Positions 1 to 7,200 of a stretch of 7,719 bases of DNA are shown here, piece after piece. Origin of the DNA: Deltaproteobacteria bacterium (lineage in GTDB: Bacteria > Desulfobacterota > Desulfobacteria > Desulfobacterales > Desulfosalsimonadaceae); assembly GCA_024280875.1 (NCBI GenBank), contig JAJRPH010000013.1, forward strand, positions 1-7,719, written 5' to 3'. Made by a program: the position numbers and the translations under genes. The notes beneath the pieces were generated by a model. That model was not told where the DNA came from and ran no database searches. It worked only from the letters and a program-made list of their open reading frames with translations. Position 1 is the first letter of the stretch; every line of letters starts with the position of its first letter.

Positions 1-17
1 CTTACGTCATTTCATTC

Positions 18-100
18 TTGACGAGACAATAGTCTTTGAACCGTTAATTGAGGGGGAGAGTGTATCATAAATTTATTTTTTTGACACAATAGTGTTTCAA
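18..100. promoter_or_regulatory. Two similar short dyads, possible operator pair
   Basis: Two short dyads have the same four-base centre AATA and sit exactly 60 bp apart. One is AGAC-AATA-GTCT (24-35), flanked by TTGACG on the left and TTGAA on the right. The other is ACAC-AATA-GTGT (84-95), flanked by TTG on the left and TTCAA on the right. The arms differ between copies but stay self-complementary, as expected of a structure or a dimeric protein site under selection. Outside the second copy the A/T-rich flanks extend the symmetry (T-run before, A-run after). They lie upstream of the gene at 278. The function is unknown, and in DNA this AT-rich a chance origin is possible. Confidence 0.3.
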
Positions 101-136
101 AAATTCGTACCTCAGATTGAAAGTAATCGGTATTAT

Positions 137-164
137 TTGAAAACTGATTGATTCCATGTAAAAT
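137..164 (+). promoter_or_regulatory. Candidate sigma-70-type promoter for the 278-1651 gene pair
   Basis: TTGAAA (137-142) and TAAAAT (159-164) each match the -35 and -10 consensus at five of six positions and are separated by 16 bases. They lie about 110 bases upstream of the first start codon, in DNA with no credible gene. This is the best-scoring pair I found by eye in the leader. The region is so AT-rich that partial matches are common, so it is only a candidate. Confidence 0.3.
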
Positions 165-277
165 AAAATATACGATTGAAATTAAGTTTTTTTTGATCCA
201 GGGAATTTTATCGTTATTATTTAAAAATAAACGTTCTTTTTCCCTCTTAATCAACACAATACGGGAGGTATTCTTGT

Positions 278-481
278 ATGTCGAACAAACGTTATGAAAT
301 CAAAACTTCTTGTCCTCAGTGCGGGTGCAGTGCCCTGTCTCATTTGAGCAAGGAAGAAATGATGGAACGATTTGGTGATGTTGCCAATGTCGAATTGGAA
401 TGCTCGGAATGCATGGCTAAATTTCACACGGACATGAAAAATGCCTGCCCGGAATGGGATAAAGAATGCCGGATAAAATAA
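278..481 (+). CDS. Small Cys-rich zinc-ribbon-like protein, function unknown
   Basis: This is a 67-residue soluble protein with no signal peptide or membrane segment. Cysteines fall in two CXXC knuckles, C12-P-Q-C15 (with C17 next to it) and C42-S-E-C45, about 26 residues apart. This is the spacing of a zinc ribbon or rubredoxin-like metal site. Two further cysteines (C57, C64) lie near the C-terminus. The charged segment between the knuckles (residues 22-40) looks helical. The start is well supported: GGGAGGT (263-269) lies eight bases before the ATG. The stop is 15 bases from the next start, so the two genes are almost certainly co-transcribed. A metal-binding partner or regulatory role for the flavoenzyme is possible but is only inferred from position. 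I do not recognise a named family. Confidence 0.8.
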   Translation: MSNKRYEIKTSCPQCGCSALSHLSKEEMMERFGDVANVELECSECMAKFHTDMKNACPEWDKECRIK

Positions 482-496
482 CTTAAAGGAAGAATT

Positions 497-1651
497 ATGG
501 GAAAACGAATTTTAAGAACACCGCTATGTGATATGCTGGGTATTGAGTACCCGATTTTAAGCGCCGGTATGGGGCCGACCTTGATCGGCGAGAATACCGG
601 GGCACCTGTTGAACTAGTTGTTGCCGTATCTGAGGCCGGCGGTATGGGTGTTTTAGGCGGTGCCGGGTTCAACATTGACGAATTGCGTGATGCCATTCGT
701 GAAATCAAAAAATTGACGGGCAAGCCATTTGGCGTTGATTTGCTTTTACCCAAAAATATTGTTGATCTCCCGGAAAAAACGGATGCAGGCCCGCAGGAAA
801 TCCCGCTCTCTCAGGCGTTGGAATTTATTCCTCAGGAACATAAAGATTGGTTAAAGAAAATCAAATTAGAAATGGGAATTCCGGATGTGGACATTATGGT
901 CCAGATGAATACCACCACCATGCGTCCGAATCAGGCTGTTGAAGTTTGCATGGAGGAAAAAGTGCCCCTGTTCTGCGCCGGGCTTGGAAATCCTGGTTTT
1001 ATGGTGGACCAGGCTCATGCCCAGGGAATGAAAGTGCTTGGTGTGACCGGGAATTCAAAAAACGCAAAACGCATGGCTGATTCAAACGTTGATATTATTG
1101 TTGCTCAGGGTCATGAAGGTGGCGGTCATACCGGCCGTATCGGCACAATGGCACTCCTGCCGATGGCCATTGATGCAGCAGCCCCTAAACCAGTACTGGC
1201 TGCCGGCGGAATCGGTGATGGTCGTGGAATCGCCGCTGCCCTCGCAATGGGTTGTACAGGGGTCTGGATGGGCACTCGATTTTTAGCCACAAACGAAGGC
1301 GGCGCCCTGGATATTAATAAACAGAAAATTATTGAATCAACAGACGAAGGCACACGCGTCAGCCGGGCGTATACCGGCAAAACACTTCGGGCCAACTATA
1401 ACCAGTTCCATGAATTGTGGGACAGTTCAGGCCTGGACCCGGTTCCGTTTCCCATGCAGATACTTGTTTCTTCCGCCTTGATCGCAGGATTTATTGAGGC
1501 GAACAAGTTCGATTATGTGGGGGGACTTGCCGGACAGGTTTCTGGCCTTATCAAGGAGATTAAACCGGCGGCTCAGCTCCTTGATGAGCTGGTTGAAGAG
1601 ACTGTGGAGATATTGTCCAGGAAGTTACCGGAAACGGTGATTACAAAATAG
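497..1651 (+). CDS. Nitronate monooxygenase / 2-nitropropane dioxygenase family flavoprotein
   Basis: The 384-residue protein folds as an FMN-binding TIM barrel of the NMO/NPD family. Visible signatures are an N-terminal strand ending in P19-I-L-S-A-G-M-G, the family motif AQGHEGGGHTG (203-213) with the His at the position used as catalytic base in class I enzymes, the phosphate-binding AAGGIGDGRG (235-244) and GVWMGTRF (255-262). Characterised members oxidise alkyl nitronates. Close relatives include FabK-type enoyl-ACP reductases and other flavin oxidoreductases, so the substrate here is unknown, and in an anaerobe an oxygenase role is doubtful. An insertion after the second strand (about 86-128) is longer than in minimal members. 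The ribosome site AAGGAAG (486-492) precedes the ATG. The gene follows the small Cys-rich gene by 15 bases. Its TAG stop is directly abutted by a palindromic repeat element. Confidence 0.88.
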   Translation: MGKRILRTPLCDMLGIEYPILSAGMGPTLIGENTGAPVELVVAVSEAGGMGVLGGAGFNIDELRDAIREIKKLTGKPFGVDLLLPKNIVDLPEKTDAGPQEIPLSQALEFIPQEHKDWLKKIKLEMGIPDVDIMVQMNTTTMRPNQAVEVCMEEKVPLFCAGLGNPGFMVDQAHAQGMKVLGVTGNSKNAKRMADSNVDIIVAQGHEGGGHTGRIGTMALLPMAIDAAAPKPVLAAGGIGDGRGIAAALAMGCTGVWMGTRFLATNEGGALDINKQKIIESTDEGTRVSRAYTGKTLRANYNQFHELWDSSGLDPVPFPMQILVSSALIAGFIEANKFDYVGGLAGQVSGLIKEIKPAAQLLDELVEETVEILSRKLPETVITK

Positions 1652-1792
1652 TGTCTAAGCGGAAAACGTGTCTTTTGGCCCAATACGGCGTTCTCAGAAT
1701 TTTTTGATCCTCAACGTAGCCCTGCTACGCCTGCGGTCAAAAAATTCCTGCGGCCTTGTCTTGAACCAAAATCCACATTTTTCGCTTAGACA
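1652..1792. repeat. 141-bp imperfect palindrome (MITE-like or dispersed repeat)
   Basis: The element starts on the base after the upstream stop codon. Its outer arms, 1652-1678 and 1766-1792, are inverted copies matching at 23 of 27 positions, with TGTCTAAGCG and CGCTTAGACA as exact 10-base ends. Inside them GAATTTTTTGA (1697-1707) and TCAAAAAATTC (1737-1747) are exact inverted copies, and the centre is CGTAGC-CCT-GCTACG (1715-1729). The whole unit can fold into one long interrupted hairpin. It has no coding capacity. ATA occurs on both sides (1648-1650, 1793-1795) and could be a target duplication. From memory, similar palindromes recur in Desulfobacteraceae genomes, but only one copy is in view here. 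Confidence 0.75.
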
Positions 1793-1849
1793 ATAAATCG
1801 GTGCTGATGCATAAGTCGTAAGGTAAAAGAAAAAATAACAGGTAATTTT

Positions 1850-1877
1850 AAAAGCCCACGAGCAATCGGGGGCTTTT
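1850..1877. terminator. Bidirectional intrinsic terminator between convergent units
   Basis: AAAAGCCC (1850-1857) pairs with GGGCTTTT (1870-1877). After a single A/G mismatch the stem continues as CGA/TCG closed by a GCAA tetraloop (1862-1865), making 11 paired bases plus one mismatch. On the + strand the stem runs into further T residues, giving a typical terminator for the flavoprotein transcript. On the - strand the U run is the four bases of the stem itself, immediately after the stop codon of the glycosyltransferase gene (1878-1880), so it probably also ends the leftward operon. Confidence 0.85.
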
Positions 1878-2567
1878 TTATTTATACCATTTTTTTAAAG
1901 TTTTTGGGGAAACTCCTATGTAGAACAACGTTGACAGAAGAATATTACGGATGGTGCAAAAGAGGATACCTTCATTTTCCCATCGGCGGGGCGAGGTCCT
2001 TATCTGTTCGGTAATAAATTCTATTTTATAACCGCAATGTTTGATCCGGCGCATTAGGTCAATATCTTCCATGATGGGGATATTTTTGAAACCGCCCATG
2101 CGGTTAAAGATTTCTTTTTTGAGAAATATAGCCTGGTCACCATAAGGAATTTTCGTCATTCTGGACCGAAGAAGAGCATATTGTTCGGTGATCCGGAATA
2201 AAAATCTGCTCGAATCAATTCCCAGATCAAAAGCCCCACCGGCAATATCCGGATTATTACAGACTGAAATGACATGATCTATTGCGTTTAAAGGCAGCAA
2301 TGTATCGGCGTGAAGGAAAAGTAGAACGTTGCCGGATGCATATTCGGCACCGGCATTCATTTGCACGCCTCGTCCCTGAGGGCTGCTGATTTTTCTGATA
2401 TTGTTCAAGGTTATTGACTGTACCGTGCTTCCGCTCAGATTCCCATCAACCACAATAACTTCACAAATGTTCGCATTGATTATTTTGTTAAGATGCATCA
2501 ATGACTGATTGATAATTTCAGTTTCATTGAACACCGGGATAATAATTGAAATTTTAAAAAAGGCCAT
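1878..2567 (-). CDS. TIGR04283-type family-2 glycosyltransferase (arsenosugar-cluster type)
   Basis: This 229-residue GT-A glycosyltransferase has the full pattern of the family once named 'rSAM/selenodomain-associated transferase 2'. It shows PVFNE (11-15), VDG (40-42), GRGVQMNAGA (65-74), the metal-binding LHADT (85-89), GAFDL (111-115), RSR (134-136), PYGDQ (141-145), MED (166-168) and TSPRRWE (191-197). The length is normal and no catalytic motif is missing. It is probably cytosolic, with a mildly hydrophobic C-terminal stretch (about 204-218) that could touch the membrane. The ATG overlaps the upstream stop as TAATG, and no clear ribosome site precedes it, so translation is likely coupled to the DUF3047 gene. 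In other bacteria this family sits with ArsM and ArsS and is thought to act on the sugar part of arsenosugars. The donor and acceptor here are not known. Confidence 0.9.
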   Translation of the reverse strand: MAFFKISIIIPVFNETEIINQSLMHLNKIINANICEVIVVDGNLSGSTVQSITLNNIRKISSPQGRGVQMNAGAEYASGNVLLFLHADTLLPLNAIDHVISVCNNPDIAGGAFDLGIDSSRFLFRITEQYALLRSRMTKIPYGDQAIFLKKEIFNRMGGFKNIPIMEDIDLMRRIKHCGYKIEFITEQIRTSPRRWENEGILFCTIRNILLSTLFYIGVSPKTLKKWYK

Positions 2568-3340
2568 TATTGTTTCGATTCAAAAAGAATATCACCGTAA
2601 AAGCTGACGGCAGATTCACCGGTATTATCAGAATCTGTCATGATCGCAATACCTGATATTAAAGGCGGTTTTCCACTAAATGCCTTTAAATAATCTTTGT
2701 AAATGTTTCGTTCTTCGTTGATCCATGTATTAAGTTTTTTTTTTCCGCTTTCCACCACGATCATTTTAACACGGCCGGTATATGTATTTTCAATAATAGA
2801 GCCAATCGGTGCCTTGCTTGTCCATATATAGTTAATGGCGGCAATAGGCGTAAATTCGCCATAGATTAATTTAATGGCGTAAAACTTTACTTTTTCAAAA
2901 AATCCGACGTCATTGGGATTGTATTCAAAAGCAATGTAAATACGCGCAGGGTAATCATTCCCGTCTTTTCGAGTAACATCACCGTTTTTATAAACATTGT
3001 TGATTTTCCATCGCCATTTGATGATTGGATATTTTTTCGGATCAATCCGAATTTTCCGAATTAACCCGGAAGCTGATTGTTCGCTGACCGCCTTGATGAC
3101 AGACGTGTGTGTATCCTCAACAACCAGATAATGCGTATGAGCGGTTATCTTTTCAAATGTCAGGGGTTCCCAGCTTTCAGGCAACAGTTCGCCTGCTTTG
3201 GCATTGGAAAAATCTCCCACGCGGATGGTATCTTTGGCCGCAGTTGCTTGAATGTGGAATGTCATCAGAAAAAATGCGATTAATATTGTTTTCATGAAGT
3301 CTAAAAAATTGCCTGTACGATGATTATTGCTGTCTTTCAT
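2567..3340 (-). CDS. Exported DUF3047 family protein
   Basis: This protein has up to 257 residues and DUF3047 features: a WRWKI strand (109-113), the conserved KDGNDYPARIYIAFEY block (125-140), NYIW (170-173) and an acidic C-terminal strand (about 234-255). Residues 16-35 form a signal peptide with a hydrophobic core and a cleavage region ending in ATAA, so the mature protein should be periplasmic. The biochemical function of DUF3047 is not established. Two starts are possible. The upstream ATG (3340) has a weak GGA eight bases before it. The ATG at 3295 would begin right at the signal peptide but has no visible ribosome site. The gene lies 38 bases after the preceding transferase and overlaps the next gene by one base. 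Its placement between the two TIGR04282/TIGR04283 transferases is the main hint that it serves the same pathway. Confidence 0.85.
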   Translation of the reverse strand: MKDSNNHRTGNFLDFMKTILIAFFLMTFHIQATAAKDTIRVGDFSNAKAGELLPESWEPLTFEKITAHTHYLVVEDTHTSVIKAVSEQSASGLIRKIRIDPKKYPIIKWRWKINNVYKNGDVTRKDGNDYPARIYIAFEYNPNDVGFFEKVKFYAIKLIYGEFTPIAAINYIWTSKAPIGSIIENTYTGRVKMIVVESGKKKLNTWINEERNIYKDYLKAFSGKPPLISGIAIMTDSDNTGESAVSFYGDILFESKQ

Positions 3341-3378
3341 AAGAAATCCAGTCTTTCAGGTTTTAAGGCAAAACATTT

Positions 3379-4062
3379 TCAGTTATTTTTTATCATACCG
3401 ATATTTTCTAAATATGAATAGGTTTTTGGCGCTTTTTGCGGATGATCTTTTAAAGAATGAATCAAATTCTTTAAATCGTCATAATTATCAATGTCCCGCC
3501 ATTTGAGAAGCTGGTGTACGCTTATCCCGGATGATGAAAAAACATCCATGGTCTTTTGATACACGGCAGAAGTCCCCCAAGGCATATTATTAAATATCTC
3601 AGGGAAAAAAGAGTCTGAGGAAAATCCGATTAGGTAATATCCGCCGTCAACAGCCGGGCCGATGACCGCATCATGAGTTTCCAGGCTTAACATCGCATCC
3701 GTCAGAATTTTGCCGGGCAGGTCCGGAAAATCCGTGCCGATAAGTATGGCCCGTACAATTCCCTGATTAAACACATCTGAAAATGCATTTGCCATTTTTT
3801 GCCCGAGATCAGGTCCTTTTTGTAAAAAATATGCGTGCCGGGTGCCGAGCCAGTCGCTCATCAAAGGTTCAGATCCCGGCGGATCATAGAAGATTTTCAA
3901 AACATGACCGGAATCAGTTATTTTATCAATAATATCTTTTACAAAGTTCCGGTATAGATTAACAACAACCGTTTCATCCAGATCTGTTGCCAGCCTGGTT
4001 TTTACGTGACCTATGATAGGGGCTTTTGCAAAAACGATAATGCAGGAATCTTTATTGTTCAT
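3379..4062 (-). CDS. TIGR04282/DUF2064 nucleotide-sugar transferase-like protein (arsenosugar-cluster type)
   Basis: This is a GT-A/nucleotidyltransferase-like fold of the family named 'rSAM/selenodomain-associated transferase 1'. In numbering from the GTG at 4074, the motifs are FAKAP (15-19), KTRLA (25-29), GTDFPDLP (113-120), GPAVDGGYYLIG (139-150), PWGTSAV (165-171) and WRDIDNYDDL (192-201). The set is complete. By family resemblance it handles a sugar-1-phosphate or NDP-sugar, and relatives co-occur with ArsM/ArsS. I chose the ATG at 4062 (227 residues) because the only good ribosome site overlaps the upstream GTG. The alternative start at 4074 adds four residues. It ends in TGA 38 bases before the DUF3047 gene. 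It is the second gene of the leftward operon, set off from the fusion gene by a palindromic element. Confidence 0.9.
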   Translation of the reverse strand: MNNKDSCIIVFAKAPIIGHVKTRLATDLDETVVVNLYRNFVKDIIDKITDSGHVLKIFYDPPGSEPLMSDWLGTRHAYFLQKGPDLGQKMANAFSDVFNQGIVRAILIGTDFPDLPGKILTDAMLSLETHDAVIGPAVDGGYYLIGFSSDSFFPEIFNNMPWGTSAVYQKTMDVFSSSGISVHQLLKWRDIDNYDDLKNLIHSLKDHPQKAPKTYSYLENIGMIKNN

Positions 4063-4073
4063 CAAAGATGACA

Positions 4074-4079
4074 CTCCCG
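4074..4079 (-). promoter_or_regulatory. Ribosome binding site that decides the transferase start
   Basis: On the - strand CGGGAG lies 11 bases before the ATG at 4062. It physically overlaps the in-frame GTG at 4074, which has only an A/T-rich stretch upstream. The later ATG is therefore the more probable start. The spacing is a little long, and an in-frame TTG at 4065 would give eight bases. Confidence 0.55.
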
Positions 4080-4094
4080 TAAAAAGTCTGATTT

Positions 4095-4220
4095 TGATGG
4101 CAAAGAAAAAAGTTCAAATTTAAGGCGCGCAAATCCTGAGTGATGATTTGTACTTGTCGTACCATGAAGAAACGAAGGATGCAGCGCAACGCAGAAGTTG
4201 GGCTTTTTACGAAGCCATCA
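4095..4220. repeat. 126-bp imperfect palindromic element (MITE-like) supplying a stop codon
   Basis: Exact 7-base inverted ends TGATGGC (4095-4101) and GCCATCA (4214-4220) bound the element. The outer 26 bases from 4096 and the reverse complement ending at 4219 match at 18 positions, including an AAAAAG block. Further inward, complementary blocks keep the same order: GCGC (4127-4130 with 4184-4187), ATCCT/AGGAT (4133-4137 with 4176-4180) and GTAC-TTGTC-GTAC at the centre (4150-4162). The whole unit can form one long interrupted hairpin. It occupies almost all the space between the fusion gene and the next gene, and its right end contains the fusion gene's TGA (4218-4220). From memory it resembles a dispersed element of Desulfobacteraceae. 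It shares no sequence with the palindrome at 1652. Confidence 0.65.
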
Positions 4221-7200
4221 GATATAGGGACATCCTTTTCCCATACATTCTTTGTTTTTTGACTGTTGTGTGCAGTTCGTGGCGCCTTCAGCGCGCATGG
4301 GAATTTCTAAATACTGCGTTGACAGTTCTGCGGCTGTTTCTAATGCCGTCCATGCCTCCCGCTGGCAGCAGCGGGCTGCTTCCAGTTTGTTGATCCTGTT
4401 AATGATTATCCCGGTGATTTGTTGTACTGTTTTTCTTTCCCCCGCTTTAATTGGATTTCCTTTTAACAAAACGGCAAATGCAGCCCCAACCCCTAAAGCA
4501 GCCCCGCATCCTCCCCAGAACGCACAGACGCCTCCGGGAATGGTTTTACCCCGATCAATGGCTGTTTGAATGTCGTTATCAGAGACCTGACCACCCAGGT
4601 TCCGATAAGTCGCAACAATTACGCCGGGTACAATAAAATGGTATTCCGGACCATGCAACGGAATGGATGGATGACATCGAATCATATTGAAAAGATCGAT
4701 CATGTCTGTTTTATCCGTGTTTAAGCAAATGAGCCTGACAATGTCTATTGCATTGCTGCTATGGCAATTATCACAGACAAAATGTCCGTTTTTACACTCC
4801 GCATTGGCCGTCTTGACAACACCGCAAAATGAACATTTTATTTGCCGGTCATTTTCGAAGTAAGTCAAAGGACTGCCACATACCATACATCCGGATGCAA
4901 ACCGGTCCGAAATCTGGTGAATGGCTCCGATACTGACAGACTCTGAAATGTTTACCAAAGGGGCGGTTGCTTTAGCTTTAACTTCCTCCACAGGCGCTTG
5001 AAAACAGGCACAGGTATCTTCCGCGTCAATATTTTCCGCATTGCCGGCGGCGTCGAGTATGAAAATTTGATTATCACACTGTTGGGCAGTTCCCTGATCA
5101 AGCATTGAATTATGTCCCCGAATCAGCATTTTTCCGTCATCGGTGATAACAGCGGCAAACGGGCCAGGGTATATGACGGGGACTTCTATGTCCTTTTTGG
5201 GTTTACAGGCAGTGTATGTCAGGGAAAAAAATGGATGGTTTTTTACTTCGCGGTAGAAAAACCGCTTTAGAAATTGAATATTAATGAATCTACAATTTTC
5301 AAGCATACTGGTTAAATAGGGCTGGAGCATGGCACCGGATATACACTCACCCCGCAGCTGTTCATCATTTAAAATTTCCGGCGGTGGCTGCGTGTCGGTG
5401 ACCACGTCTGATATAATAAGGCGGCCGCCGGGTTTTAATATCCGGTAAATTTCTGAAAATGTTTTTCGTTTGTCTTCAGACAGATTGATCACACAGTTGG
5501 ATATGACTACATCAGCAGCATTGTCATCAACCGGAATGGTTTCAAGAAAGCCTTTTCGAAATTCAATGTTTTTATAACCGATTTTTTCGCCCACCGATTC
5601 CAGGGACTTGTTTGCCCGGATGAGCATATGGTCCAGCATGTCTATGCCGTATACTTGGCCGTTTTTTCCGACCTTGCGAGCAGCAATAAAACATTCCATA
5701 CCAGCGCCGGAACCCAGATCCACAACCACTTCGTCTTTTTGCAGGTCTGCGTCCAGTACGGGGCTGCCACAGCCATATGACCGGATTCTGGCTGATTGCG
5801 GGATGTGGCTTATTTCAGATTCCGGGTAGCAGACCGGGTTGGCAATGTCCGTATTCGGGTCGATTGCCGCTTCACTGTAAAAGTCACCCACCACCTGACG
5901 CATTGAAGAAACGTTTAACACGCAGTTGGAATGGGTCAGCGCCACGCCGTTGCTGTTATGATCACATTGGAGCAGGCGGTCTCCCATTTTCATTAAAATT
6001 TTCGGAAAACCGGATTTTTTTTCATCCAATGCGGCCCTGGTGATCAGGCGGAGCGCCATTTTATTATATAAATCAACATAGGGGTCATGACCGGTAAATG
6101 TATTTCCGGCATAAAAGCTGTGGTCAATATCCCCGCCGCCTACAAGGTAGCGCAACGTGTTTTTCATGTATGCTTCATCATCTATGATGGATACGGATCG
6201 AAGGTGTGATAACGCCGGGCTGTACCGCCAGGCGGTTTCAATGGAATAATCAATGTGTCCGCACAATGCTTTTTTATTTCCGATCAAAGCCGGGGTTGGA
6301 TAAATTAATCCGTCCGGCCCGATGGCCAGGGATTCCCATCCGGCATTACCAAGGTCATACCGGGTGCCGGCGGTTGAAAATATCTGGGATTCCATATTGC
6401 GGACATTATCAATGACAATTCCTTTTTGACTGGCCTTTTTTTCCGCTTCAACCAGGTGATCGAATAAAATTTCCGGCGGTACAAACATTTTAGCATCGGC
6501 GTTTCCCGTTACAAACAGCCAGAGATAATGGACTTCTGCGATATTGTATTTGTCAGCCGTGTCGACAATATCCGGCATTTGCGCAACGTTTTCCGAATGT
6601 ACGGCCATAGCCAGAGTTTTATGAATGTTTAACGCAGATATCGCGCCAAGGTTTTCTATCAGATTGTCATAGGTCCCTTTGCCACGGTATTTTTCATGGG
6701 ATTCACGGGTGCCGTCGATACTGATCTGGAGATGCAGACGTTCCAGGGGGAGTTGTTTCAGTTCTTCCATATGACGGGAAAGCAGTAATCCATTGGTCAA
6801 TATCACAAGATCGGTATCATCATAGGCGGTTAAAATGTGACGGCAGATATCATTAATTTGTTTGTGCATAAACGGTTCGCCACCGGTTAAGTAAAATAAA
6901 CGGGTTCCGAGACGATAGGCTTCGTCAACGCATCGGCGGATCGTATCCACGGAAAGGGTGGTCAGCGTCTTGCCGGAACAGGAAAAAAGACAGTGGCGGC
7001 AGCTTAAATTGCAGAGATCGGTGATATGAAGCCAACATTCCTTAAGCTGATCAAGTTCCAGAAGTCTGCCCCTGCCCGGATAACTGTCTTTCTTTAAATC
7101 CGGAAACAGGGAAACAAACTGTTCAGTACGGATCATACTGATATTTTTGTTGCCGTTTAAAGAATACAGGTAAGCATTGGTTGCTTTTTTAACAGAACGG

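Noticed and set aside
81..109. TTGACA at 81-86 as a -35 box
   Set aside because: No acceptable -10 hexamer lies 16-18 bases downstream, and the bases belong to the second dyad.
12..257. 81-codon open frame on the - strand in the leader
   Set aside because: It begins with GTG without a ribosome site, is low-complexity and AT-driven, has no recognisable motif and overlaps the likely promoter of the + strand genes.
424..753. 109-codon - strand frame across the flavoprotein start
   Set aside because: It lies opposite two well-supported genes and its composition (Pro/Ser/Ile-rich) is typical of an antisense shadow.
4148..4393. 81-codon + strand frame starting inside the palindromic element
   Set aside because: It runs antisense into the DUF5714 coding region, has no ribosome site and no family resemblance.
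5777..6043. + strand open frame opposite the methyltransferase part of the fusion gene
   Set aside because: It is antisense to a strongly supported coding region and has no motif or start signal.
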